Part shown: positions 56,580-64,000 of the stretch, in pieces | How the letters are laid out: the number at the start of each line of letters is the position of its first letter | How positions within the stretch are numbered: the first letter of the stretch is position 1 | Source: Cutibacterium acnes | Lineage (GTDB): Bacteria; Actinomycetota; Actinomycetes; Propionibacteriales; Propionibacteriaceae | Assembly: GCF_003030305.1 (NCBI RefSeq) | Contig: NZ_CP023676.1 | Span: 1,612,001-1,676,000 of the forward strand | Reading direction: 5' to 3' | Length of the DNA: 64,000 bases | Position numbers and translations under genes: made by a program | Notes under the pieces: model-generated | Database searches by the model: none | Seen by the model: the letters and a program-made list of their open reading frames with translations, nothing else | Told to the model about the DNA's origin: nothing

Positions 56580-57512
56580 ATGATCGTCACGCTCAACGAC
56601 ACCACCGCCTCGAAGATTGGTGGGGCCATCGTGGAGGCCCGTCGTACCGTTGGTTCTGGATCTGGGTTGGTTCACACCCTCATTTGCATCTGTGACTCTT
56701 CCCACTTCGATGCCGCCTTCGAGGCGGCCAGGGATGCCGCCCGTCAGCACCCGTCACGCCTCCTCATGGTCGTGACGACGCGTTCTCGTAAGGACAAGCT
56801 TGACGCCGAGGTGCATGCCGGTGAAGGCACCCCCGGGGATGTCATCGTGCTGCGGTTTTCCGGAGCCATGGCGAAGCGTCCTGCCTCAGTTATCCTTCCG
56901 CTGCTACTCTCGGACTCCCCCGTCATTGCGTGGTGGCCCTTCTCCGGCCCTGATGACCTCGCCTCGGACCCCATCGGAGCCCTTGCAGACCGCCGCATCA
57001 CCGATTCGGCAGCTGACAAAGATCCGTGCAAAGCCCTCATACGCCGTGCGGCTCACCTGACCGAGGGTGACTCCGACCTGTGTTGGGCTCGCACCACCAG
57101 CTGGAGAGCCCTAGCCGCAGCAGCTTTAGATCAACATCCAGCGACCGTCGAGTCCGCTCGAGTAGAGTCAGCCGCCGGTAATGCGCCGGCGATGCTGCTG
57201 GCAGCCTGGCTAGGATTGCGTCTCGGCGTCCCGGTCGAGCGGGTGACAACCGACGCGCCCGGCATCTCCGCGATCGTCATGTCGACCTCAGGTGGTGACA
57301 TCGAGATACGCCGTCGCAGCGGCAGATACGCCGTCTACCGGATCCCGGGAGAACCAGCGCGCGGAGTAGCCCTGGACCGTCGTGAGGTACAGATGCTCAT
57401 CGGTGAGGAGCTTCGTCGGCTCGGCCCCGACAAGGTGTTCACCGCTGTCATGGCTGAAATTCACGATGGGGCGGGCCGAATCTCATTGACAAATGATAGG
57501 GATGAGTCATGA
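56580..57512 (+). CDS. opcA: OpcA, glucose-6-phosphate dehydrogenase assembly protein
   Basis: 310 residues. The OpcA family, known from cyanobacteria and actinobacteria, activates or assembles G6PDH. Visible: SGLVHTLICICDSSHFDAAFEAARDAARQHPSRLLMVV, GDVIVLRFSGAMAKRPASVILPLLLSDSPVIAWWP and TTSWRALAAAALDQHPATVE. GAGGAGAC precedes the ATG. It overlaps pgl by ATGA. Confidence 0.93.
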   Translation: MIVTLNDTTASKIGGAIVEARRTVGSGSGLVHTLICICDSSHFDAAFEAARDAARQHPSRLLMVVTTRSRKDKLDAEVHAGEGTPGDVIVLRFSGAMAKRPASVILPLLLSDSPVIAWWPFSGPDDLASDPIGALADRRITDSAADKDPCKALIRRAAHLTEGDSDLCWARTTSWRALAAAALDQHPATVESARVESAAGNAPAMLLAAWLGLRLGVPVERVTTDAPGISAIVMSTSGGDIEIRRRSGRYAVYRIPGEPARGVALDRREVQMLIGEELRRLGPDKVFTAVMAEIHDGAGRISLTNDRDES

Positions 57513-58243
57513 CAAGCCGACGCCTCATGCGGTACCAATCCACCCAGGGGCTGGCCGAGGGGGTTGCCCACCGGCTAGTACAGACGATCGTCAGGATTCA
57601 GGCCGCGCAGGAACGTATCGACCTGTGTCTCACCGGCGGGAGGATCGCCAATATCGTCTATGCCGCTATGGAAGACGTTCCCGAATGCGCCAAGATTCGT
57701 CCGGACCAGTTACACGTCTGGTGGGGTGACGACCGATTCGTCCCCACCGGTCATCCCGACCGCAATTCCCTACAAGCTCTGTCCCTATTGTCGTCAGCTA
57801 TCCGTCTGGACCCTTCAAAGACCCACGTTATGCCCGCCGCCGACGGCAAAGCCGATCCCGACGAGGCCGCCTATTCCTACGCCCAGGAGCTCGGCGGCGT
57901 CGTCTTCGATATTTGTTTGCTGGGGATGGGTACCGACGGCCATGTTGCTTCCCTGTTTCCAGGCCATCCCTCCTTCAATCCCACAACGGCCGCGCTGGCT
58001 GTTGGTGTCACGGATGCTCCCAAACCTCCGCCGGATCGTCTCTCAGTTACGATGCCCGTCATCAACAGGTCGAAACGAGTCTGGTTCCTTGTCAGTGGGC
58101 CCGAAAAAGCTGAGGCTGTCGAGAAGGTTTTTGCTGGAGACGAGTCCTTGCCGGCTACCTGGGCCAACGGCACTATCGAGACGAGTTGGATGGTCGACCA
58201 TGACGCCTCGATCGGTCTACCAAGGTACAACTGCTCGCTGTGA
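57509..58243 (+). CDS. pgl: 6-phosphogluconolactonase (DevB type)
   Basis: Hydrolyses the lactone made by Zwf. 244 residues of the NagB-like fold: LTGGRIANIVYAAM, VWWGDDRFVPTGHPDRNS, DICLLGMGTDGHVASLFPGHPS and RLSVTMPVINRSKRVWFLVSG. Translation is coupled to opcA. A second, unrelated lactonase-fold gene is at 18434. Confidence 0.95.
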   Translation: MTSRRLMRYQSTQGLAEGVAHRLVQTIVRIQAAQERIDLCLTGGRIANIVYAAMEDVPECAKIRPDQLHVWWGDDRFVPTGHPDRNSLQALSLLSSAIRLDPSKTHVMPAADGKADPDEAAYSYAQELGGVVFDICLLGMGTDGHVASLFPGHPSFNPTTAALAVGVTDAPKPPPDRLSVTMPVINRSKRVWFLVSGPEKAEAVEKVFAGDESLPATWANGTIETSWMVDHDASIGLPRYNCSL

Positions 58244-58254
58244 TGCCGCGGTAA

Positions 58255-58277
58255 CTACGGCGTCACCATGGCCGTAG
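58255..58277 (+). terminator. Possible weak terminator after pgl
   Basis: CTACGGC (58255-58261) pairs with GCCGTAG (58271-58277) over a 9-base loop, 12 bases past the pgl stop. No T run. Confidence 0.35.
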
Positions 58278-58395
58278 CCCCGTTGCGTGGTCCAGCGGCT
58301 CACAGACCGGACGACCGGGCAACTGATCGGCACAGCCATCGGCGACGGGTCATCCACATTGTAGATGACATATCAATTACTGTGGTGAACCCGAC

Positions 58396-58408
58396 TAAGA
58401 TGTTAGAT
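58396..58408 (+). promoter_or_regulatory. Leaderless-type -10 box (TAAGAT) for the MauE-like gene
   Basis: TAAGAT at 58396-58401, 7 nt before the ATG at 58409. Confidence 0.45.
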
Positions 58409-58903
58409 ATGGACTCTCAACCATCGTTGCGCTCTTCCACAGTGCGCGACTGGGCGGGCCTGGCGGCCCGGATCATCCTCGGTGCCACTCTTCTCGTTGC
58501 GGGCATTATCAAGGCCACCGATATAGACTCCACGATCTGGTCGGTGCGTACCTACCAGATCGTGCCGTGGGACCTCGCCCCCCTCATCGGCTGGACGATG
58601 CCGATCCTCGAGATCGTCGTCGGACTCATGCTCATCTTTGGTATCGCAACACGCTGGTCTGGTCTTCTCGGCACCCTGGCTATGGTCGTCTTCATCGTCG
58701 GGATCTCCTCGGTGTGGGCGCGCCACATCTCGTTGGACTGCGGGTGCTTCGGCAATGGCGGGCCTGTCGACCGAAATTGGGACCTCACCCAGCGCACTTA
58801 TGTCCTGGACATCCTGCGTGATCTCGGCCTCACCTTGTGCGGAGTATGGCTAGTTATCCGACCCCGCTCGGCACTGTCCGTGGATCACTGGATTACTAGC
58901 TGA
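58409..58903 (+). CDS. MauE/DoxX-like four-helix membrane protein
   Basis: 164 residues. Helices around LAARIILGATLLVAGIIKAT, LIGWTMPILEIVVGLMLIFG, LLGTLAMVVFIVGISSVWAR and LRDLGLTLCGVWLVI. The segment HISLDCGCFGNGGPVD carries the CxC pair typical of MauE-type proteins, which support disulfide formation in partner proteins. The start at 58409 is inferred from the TAAGAT box; the frame extends upstream without a ribosome binding site. The DsbA-like gene follows 84 bases downstream. Confidence 0.8.
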   Translation: MDSQPSLRSSTVRDWAGLAARIILGATLLVAGIIKATDIDSTIWSVRTYQIVPWDLAPLIGWTMPILEIVVGLMLIFGIATRWSGLLGTLAMVVFIVGISSVWARHISLDCGCFGNGGPVDRNWDLTQRTYVLDILRDLGLTLCGVWLVIRPRSALSVDHWITS

Positions 58904-58987
58904 GTATGAGTGATCAACCGGTTCGGTTACCCGACCGGCTACCATCATGTGCGACACATCATCGATGGCACGAGGGGATTTCAACCA

Positions 58988-59785
58988 ATGGCTGATAAAA
59001 AGGCAACTGCGACCACCTCTAAACGGGCCGCCCTGCGCGCCCAACAGGAAGCTCAGGAATCGGCCAAGAAGCGCCGCCGGATCATCGGCGTCACCGCAGG
59101 CGTTGTCATCATCGCGATGGTAGTCGTCGCAGTCGTCTTCGGGCTGAACCACAAGTCCGACGATGTGCCGACCACTGGCCAGATCACTCCGCCTTCGGCT
59201 ACCAAGGACGGCGTCTACACCCTCAATCCTGACAAGGTGAAGGCCGGAGCCCCTACAGTCACGGTGTTCCAGGACTACCAGTGCCCCGCATGTAAGGGTG
59301 CGGAAGATGCGCTCGGCAAGCCTCTCAATGAGCTATCGGCCGAGGGAAAGATCAAGCTGGAATACCACACCCTCACCTTCTTGGATAGCAATCTGCATAA
59401 CGACTCCTCCACTCGCGCCGCTATGGCCGCTGCTGCCGCCGACGTCGTAGGTAAGTTCGAGGCCTACCACGACGTCGTCTACCGCCACCAGTCTAAGGAC
59501 GAGGGCGCGGGCTACACCGATGAGCAACTGCGCAAAGAATTCGCCGCCGAAGCCGGCATTACCGGAAGTAATCTCACCAAGTTCCAGCGCATCTACGACA
59601 ACAAGCAGACTGAACAGTTCGTCAAGAACGGCAACGACAAGGGGCTGCAGGAATTGCAAAAGTCCGGTAATACCGGTACTCCCGCCTTCCTCATCAACGG
59701 AAAGTCGTGGGACGGTTGGGCGGATTTCATGCAATCCGTTCCTTCCGCCGACGAACTGCTCCAAGCCATTAAGAAGGCCCACTGA
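58988..59785 (+). CDS. Membrane-anchored DsbA-like thioredoxin-fold protein
   Basis: 265 residues from ATG at 58988 (GAGGGG upstream). A Lys/Arg-rich cytoplasmic head, one helix (IIGVTAGVVIIAMVVVAVVFGL) and an extracytoplasmic DsbA domain: TVFQDYQCPACKGAEDALG (CPAC active site), a helical insert, and the cis-Pro loop GNTGTPAFLINGKSWDGW. Probably catalyses disulfide formation outside the membrane, re-oxidised by the MauE-like neighbour or the DsbB-like protein at 11414. Confidence 0.92.
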   Translation: MADKKATATTSKRAALRAQQEAQESAKKRRRIIGVTAGVVIIAMVVVAVVFGLNHKSDDVPTTGQITPPSATKDGVYTLNPDKVKAGAPTVTVFQDYQCPACKGAEDALGKPLNELSAEGKIKLEYHTLTFLDSNLHNDSSTRAAMAAAAADVVGKFEAYHDVVYRHQSKDEGAGYTDEQLRKEFAAEAGITGSNLTKFQRIYDNKQTEQFVKNGNDKGLQELQKSGNTGTPAFLINGKSWDGWADFMQSVPSADELLQAIKKAH

Positions 59786-59912
59786 CATAGGGGCATTGAT
59801 TTTCCACAATCCATCGTGACAAGGGGCCGAGGCAGGCCCGAGGCTCCTCGTCACTATTACCCTGGGCGACTGGCGAATACCACTCGTCTAGCGACCTGTC
59901 CGAGTCGAACAC

Positions 59913-59925
59913 TAGAGTTTGGAAT
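59913..59925 (+). promoter_or_regulatory. Leaderless-type -10 box (TAGAGT) for valS
   Basis: TAGAGT at 59913-59918, 7 nt before the ATG at 59926. No T-box leader is seen. Confidence 0.5.
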
Positions 59926-62538
59926 ATGACCTCACAAACCTTTACCACCTCATCTGCCACGCCTCCGACGCGCGGTGTCGTACCCGATAAACCGGCCCTC
60001 GAAGGTCTGGAGGTAAAGTGGGGCAAAATTTGGGAAGACGAGCAGCTCTACGCCTTCGACGCCACTGCAGTTGACTCGCGCGAGCAGGTGTTTTCCATCG
60101 ATACCCCGCCTCCCACTGTCTCAGGCCACCTGCATCCCGGTCACGTCTTCTCCTACACCCACACCGACACCGTTGCCCGCTATCAGCGGATGCGTGGCAA
60201 GAAGGTTTTTTACCCGATGGGTTGGGACGACAACGGTCTTCCGACTGAGCGTCGCGTGCAGAACTACTACGGCGTGCGCTGTGATCCCTCGCTGCCGTAC
60301 GACCCCGACTTCACCCCGCCGAGCAAACCCGACCCCAAGCGTCAGGTGCCAATTAGCCGTCGCAACTTCGTCGAGCTGTGCGTCGAGTTGACCGCCGTCG
60401 ATGAAAAAACTTTCCAGGACCTGTGGCGGGCTGTCGGCTTGTCTGTGGACTGGAACCAGCTCTACACGACGATCTCGCCAGAGTCGCAGCGGATCGCCCA
60501 GCTGGCCTTCCTCCGTAACCACGCCCGTGGCGAGGCGTACTTGTCTGACGCCCCCACTCTGTGGGACGTCACCTTCTCCACCGCCGTCGCCCAGGCTGAG
60601 CTCGAGGCTCGCGACTACCCCGGTGCTTACCACCGCCTTGGCTTCCACCGTCCCAACGGTGAGGACGTCTTCATCGAAACCACCCGGCCCGAGTTGCTGG
60701 CCGCCTGCTGCGCCCTCATCGCTCACCCCGACGACGAGCGCTATCAGCACCTCTTCGGCACCACCGTCACCACTCCGCTGTACGGGGTCGAGGTGCCGGT
60801 GTTGGCTCACTCGGCTGCTGAGATGGACAAGGGCGCCGGCATCGCCATGTGCTGTACCTTCGGTGACCTCACCGACGTTGCTTGGTGGCGGGAATTGCAA
60901 CTGCCCACCCGCACCATCATCGGTCGTGACGGACGGATCCTCTCCGAGACCCCGCAGTGGATCATCGGCGCCGGATCCGCCGAAAAATACGAGACAATCG
61001 CGGGCAAGACCACCTTCACCGCCCGTAAGCTCGTCGTTGAAGCCCTCGTGGAGTCCGGCGAGATGGACGGTGAGCCCAAGCCTACCCAGCGCAAAGCCAA
61101 CTTCTACGAGAAGGGCGACAAGCCGCTGGAGATCATCGGCACCCGGCAGTGGTACATCCGCAACGGTGGGCGTGATGACGATCTGCGCAACGCCTTGCTG
61201 GAGCGCGGCCGGGAACTTGAGTGGGTCCCTGAGCACATGCGTCACCGTTATGAGAACTGGGTCGAGGGGCTCAATGGCGACTGGCTCATTAGCCGTCAGC
61301 GGTTCTTCGGCGTCCCCTTCCCAGTGTGGTATCCGCTGGGCACCGACGGCGAGCCCGACTATGAGCACCCGCTATTGCCTGACGAATCTGCCCTCCCAGT
61401 GGATCCAGCTTCCCAGCCACCATCCGGATACCAAGAATCTCAGCGCGGTGTCGCCGGCGGATTCATTGGTGACCCCGACGTCATGGACACCTGGGCCACG
61501 TCCTCACTGACTCCCCAGATCGTCACCGGTTGGGAGCGCGACGCCGATCTGTTCGCTAAGACCTTCCCCATGGACTTCGCCCCCGAAGCCCACGACATCA
61601 TCCGCACCTGGGTGTTCTCCCGTGTGGTGCGGGCGCATCTAGAGAACGGCGTGCTGCCGTGGAAGCGCGCCGCGATCTCCGGGTTCGTCACCGACCCTGA
61701 CCGCAAAAAGATGTCAAAGTCGAAGGGCAATACCGTCGTCCCGACCGAAATCATTGATCAGTTCGGTGCCGACGCGGTGCGCTGGCGTGCCGCTATGGCC
61801 CGTCCGGGCATGGATTCCCCTTTTGACAAGGCTCAGATGAAGGTCGGACGCCGTCTGGCCATGAAGATCCTCAACGCCTCAAAGTTCGTTCTCGGATTTG
61901 GCGAGGGCGGTCAAGTCTGCGACATCACCAACCCGGCTGATCTGTCGATGCTAGCCGGGCTGCGCCAGCTCATCGCTGAAGCGACCGAGGCATTCGACAA
62001 ATTCAACTACACCGCTGCCCTGGAGGTCTGTGAGCAATTCTTCTGGACCTTCTGCGACGATTACCTCGAGCTCATCAAAGAACGCGCCTACGACTCCGAG
62101 GGGGCCGACAACGCAGGCGCGCTGAGCGCCCGGACTGCACTGCGTCTAGCCCTTGACGTCATGCTCCGGCTATTTGCCCCGTTCCTGCCCTTCGTCACCG
62201 AGGAGGTCTGGAGTTGGTGGAAGGACGGCTCAGTGCACACCTCCTCCTGGCCGACCACCGACGAGATTCCCGTCACCGGCGACGTCGACCTCATGAGCGA
62301 CGTCTCGGCTGCCTTGGTCGAGTTGCGTGGGGTGAAGTCGACTCACAAGGTTCCGATGCGCACCCCGATCCTTTCGGCCCGTATCAGCGCCCCAGCTTCA
62401 GTCATCGCGAACCTCAAGGCCGTGGAATCCGACTTGGCCAAGGTCTCCAAAACCGAGTCCTTGACGTTCCTCGCCGAGGGAGACGAGTTGATCTTGGAGG
62501 CCGAGTTGGGCGAGCCTCCAGCCAAACGCAAGAAGTAA
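59926..62538 (+). CDS. valS: Valyl-tRNA synthetase
   Basis: 870 residues, class I synthetase. HIGH motif SGHLHPGHVFSYTH near residue 65, editing domain in the middle (ETTRPELLAACCALIAHPDD, GAGIAMCCTFGD), catalytic WYIRNGG and MDTWATSS, KMSKS motif in DRKKMSKSKGNTVVP, then the anticodon-binding domain and a short C-terminus. The long coiled-coil tail of many ValRS is reduced to about 60 residues. It is a single-gene unit ending in a strong hairpin. Confidence 0.97.
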   Translation: MTSQTFTTSSATPPTRGVVPDKPALEGLEVKWGKIWEDEQLYAFDATAVDSREQVFSIDTPPPTVSGHLHPGHVFSYTHTDTVARYQRMRGKKVFYPMGWDDNGLPTERRVQNYYGVRCDPSLPYDPDFTPPSKPDPKRQVPISRRNFVELCVELTAVDEKTFQDLWRAVGLSVDWNQLYTTISPESQRIAQLAFLRNHARGEAYLSDAPTLWDVTFSTAVAQAELEARDYPGAYHRLGFHRPNGEDVFIETTRPELLAACCALIAHPDDERYQHLFGTTVTTPLYGVEVPVLAHSAAEMDKGAGIAMCCTFGDLTDVAWWRELQLPTRTIIGRDGRILSETPQWIIGAGSAEKYETIAGKTTFTARKLVVEALVESGEMDGEPKPTQRKANFYEKGDKPLEIIGTRQWYIRNGGRDDDLRNALLERGRELEWVPEHMRHRYENWVEGLNGDWLISRQRFFGVPFPVWYPLGTDGEPDYEHPLLPDESALPVDPASQPPSGYQESQRGVAGGFIGDPDVMDTWATSSLTPQIVTGWERDADLFAKTFPMDFAPEAHDIIRTWVFSRVVRAHLENGVLPWKRAAISGFVTDPDRKKMSKSKGNTVVPTEIIDQFGADAVRWRAAMARPGMDSPFDKAQMKVGRRLAMKILNASKFVLGFGEGGQVCDITNPADLSMLAGLRQLIAEATEAFDKFNYTAALEVCEQFFWTFCDDYLELIKERAYDSEGADNAGALSARTALRLALDVMLRLFAPFLPFVTEEVWSWWKDGSVHTSSWPTTDEIPVTGDVDLMSDVSAALVELRGVKSTHKVPMRTPILSARISAPASVIANLKAVESDLAKVSKTESLTFLAEGDELILEAELGEPPAKRKK

Positions 62539-62581
62539 GGGGATCACAACCTCCTGATCCGTTCCACATCCCGGAACCAGG

Positions 62582-62618
62582 GAAAAGGGGTCGACCGCAG
62601 CGACGGTCGGCCCTTTTC
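62582..62618 (+). terminator. Rho-independent terminator after valS
   Basis: GAAAAGGG (62582-62589) pairs with CCCTTTTC (62611-62618), with CGACCG/CGGTCG (62592-62597 and 62604-62609) inside around a 6-base loop. The stem ends in TTTTCTC on the plus strand. Confidence 0.8.
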
Positions 62619-62632
62619 TCGTGGTGAGTCAT

Positions 62633-62764
62633 CCTGTACACGATTACATCAAGCGTTCACAAGGTCTGCGCATCCCCTTGCAGCGCCCCGGCAACACTCA
62701 ATAGCCTCTCTTCAACCTGTACACAACGGACTCCAGTCAAGAGGAGTCCCGAGGAAGGACAACG
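62633..62764 (+). promoter_or_regulatory. Promoter region of the GH101-like gene
   Basis: CCTGTACAC occurs at 62633-62641 and again at 62716-62724, 83 bases apart, each containing the palindrome TGTACA. The GGAAGGA ribosome binding site lies just before the ATG at 62765. The repeats are candidate regulator sites. Confidence 0.4.
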
Positions 62765-64000
62765 ATGTCGCGAACACCAAGGGGCAGGTCCATCGGTGCG
62801 CTCGCCGTGTCAGCTGGCACGATGCTGGCACTGATCGCGCCGATGACCCCTGCACATGCCGAGACCCGGTACCGCCAGATCAACCAGGCGGCAATCACCG
62901 CAGTTGCCGCTGATTCGGCTACCGCCACCGATCCGATCTCCAACACCCTGGACGGCAATCCCGACACGATCTGGCACACCAAGTGGCAGAACGGAAAGGA
63001 CCCACTACCTCACTGGATCGTATTCAAACTGGGTGACGAGGCCGTGAACCTGGGCAAGGTGGAAATCACGCCCAGATCCAGCTCGAACGGCTCGGGTCGC
63101 ATGCACGACTACGAGCTGTACACGGCTGACACCAAGACCTGTAACAACGCCGCATTCTCCTCGGCGAAGCCGGTTGCAGCGGGTTCTTACGGTGTCTCCA
63201 ACACGTCGATACGCAAGATCACCTTCGCTGCTACCAAGGCCACCTGCGTCAAGGTGAAGGTGAATTCCTCTTGGGGAGGCGACGGATCGGACGAGGAAGT
63301 TTCCTCGATGGCGGAGTTCAATGCCTTCACCGTCGACGGATCAGACCCCTCCCCGGACCCCACACCATCGGAACCCCCGACCCCAGAGGTTCCGAAAGAC
63401 GCCATCAGCCTGTCCGACGGCACTGTGACGGTGAGAGCCCGTCGTGACTTCCCGCAAGTGATCGACTACACCGTCGGCCACGCACACATGGCAGGACGTA
63501 TCGGCTCCCCATTGACGAAGGTCAGGATCAACGGCACCGACCACGTCGCCACTGTATCTGCGCCCACGACGACGGGCTCCTCCGCGTCCTGGAAGCTCAC
63601 CTTCCGCGACCTGCCCGGCGTCGAGCTCACTGCAAACATCAAGGTCTCCGATGGTGTCATGACATGGTCGATCTCACACATCGTCGACACCCCTGACCGC
63701 CGTGTCAACATCGTGTCAGTGCCCGGCCTCACTCTCGCCTCGGTCACCTCGACTGATCCGAAAGCCCAGCTGAGCAGCGCAAACATTGTCGTCGATCGCA
63801 ACAAGACCGGCGACCTCTTCCAGCCCCTCGCCACCGCTGACGTCTCGCAGGACACCTCCTGGGTCGCCATGGCGAACGATTCCACGCTGGCAGCCGGGTT
63901 CGAGGACAACGCAACCCAGGACGGCCTGGTCGGCTCCGCCGCCACGGTTGCCCGTTTCGTCCACTCCATCTCCCAGGTTGGGGGGACTAAGGTCGGAGCC
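62765..64000 (+). CDS. Secreted glycosidase, probable endo-alpha-N-acetylgalactosaminidase (GH101), N-terminal part only
   Basis: 412 codons before the window ends. Signal peptide with cleavage after TPAHA (MSRTPRGRSIGALAVSAGTM start). Residues 35-190 form an F5/8 type C (CBM32-like) sugar-binding domain (DPISNTLDGNPDTIWHTKWQNG, LPHWIVFKLGD, KVTFAATKA-like strands). A Pro/Glu linker (DPSPDPTPSEPPTPEVPKDA) leads into SDGTVTVRARRDFPQVIDYTVGH and LTKVRINGTDHVATV, which match my recollection of the N-terminal beta domain of GH101 enzymes. These release the disaccharide Gal-beta-1,3-GalNAc from mucin-type O-glycans. The catalytic barrel would lie beyond the window. Confidence 0.75.
   Translation, partial: MSRTPRGRSIGALAVSAGTMLALIAPMTPAHAETRYRQINQAAITAVAADSATATDPISNTLDGNPDTIWHTKWQNGKDPLPHWIVFKLGDEAVNLGKVEITPRSSSNGSGRMHDYELYTADTKTCNNAAFSSAKPVAAGSYGVSNTSIRKITFAATKATCVKVKVNSSWGGDGSDEEVSSMAEFNAFTVDGSDPSPDPTPSEPPTPEVPKDAISLSDGTVTVRARRDFPQVIDYTVGHAHMAGRIGSPLTKVRINGTDHVATVSAPTTTGSSASWKLTFRDLPGVELTANIKVSDGVMTWSISHIVDTPDRRVNIVSVPGLTLASVTSTDPKAQLSSANIVVDRNKTGDLFQPLATADVSQDTSWVAMANDSTLAAGFEDNATQDGLVGSAATVARFVHSISQVGGTKVGA

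Noticed and set aside
59786-59925. T-box leader upstream of valS
   Set aside because: The gap is only 140 bases, no T-box core or specifier stem is seen, and a leaderless-type -10 sits directly before the ATG.

Overview
The window reads as a chromosomal segment of a high-GC Gram-positive actinobacterium of the Propionibacteriaceae, most likely Cutibacterium acnes or a very close relative. This is judged from memory of gene content and order (rpsB-tsf-pyrH-frr-cdsA, dxr-rip-ispG-GNAT, fabG-fabI, sufRBD-Rieske-CSU-sufT, ABC pair-ctaA opposite ctaB, zwf-opcA-pgl, a divergent membrane pyrophosphatase, a secreted sialidase and a GH101-type enzyme); no database search was possible. I see no rRNA, tRNA, CRISPR array, insertion sequence, integrase or prophage. 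Gene density is high and most intergenic gaps are short. Layout: (1) 1-6175, minus strand: MEP isoprenoid genes dxr and ispG with the site-2 protease rip, a DUF4081-type GNAT protein, a TenA-like protein and the wreck of a secreted nuclease gene. (2) 6263-10039: a serine hydrolase and a LOG-family protein (plus) converging on NADP-type gdhA (minus). (3) 10124-16373, minus: rlmN, a DsbB-like protein with a tiny membrane partner, cdsA, frr, pyrH, tsf and rpsB, the last with a hairpin-rich leader. (4) 16652-27168: xerC, an LytM-fold protein with eroded metal ligands, a lactonase-like propeller protein, def, a TrmH/SpoU methyltransferase, a frameshifted BASS transporter, an SPFH/NfeD pair, an ABC ATPase, an unrecognised protein, and fabI/fabG. 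(5) 27247-34958: DUF3099, SURF1 and RlmA-like genes, an HTH protein with a very basic tail, an ABC-F ATPase, an ElaA-like GNAT, a small membrane protein and a large FMN/Fe-S/FAD enoate-reductase-like enzyme. (6) 35032-41693, minus: a complete SUF iron-sulfur assembly operon under SufR. (7) 42008-46965, plus: a maltose-type ABC importer (malE, malF, frameshifted malG) with a LacI-family regulator. (8) 47129-52034, plus: lipobox-bearing membrane pyrophosphatase hppA, an ABC-2 exporter pair and ctaA. (9) 52136-54744, minus: sialidase and ctaB. (10) 54996-64000, plus: zwf-opcA-pgl, a MauE-DsbA pair, valS and the first part of a secreted GH101-like glycosidase running off the window. Functional themes: isoprenoid and fatty-acid synthesis, translation and ribosome recycling, Fe-S assembly, heme A and cytochrome oxidase assembly (SURF1, CtaA, CtaB), oxidative pentose phosphate pathway, pyrophosphate energetics, maltose-type sugar uptake, and host O-glycan degradation (sialidase plus GH101). 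The clearest oddities are gene-decay events: a nuclease gene cut down to signal peptide plus C-terminus, a BASS transporter broken by a 37-bp tandem duplication, and a malG frameshift. Others are two surface-protein genes whose reading frame stops one residue after an LPxTG motif, a promoter with two perfect palindromes in front of a 53-aa protein/DsbB pair, and a window-wide set of thirteen start codons placed 6-7 nt after a TANNNT box, the signature of leaderless transcription. I found no obvious new multi-gene defence or biosynthetic system.
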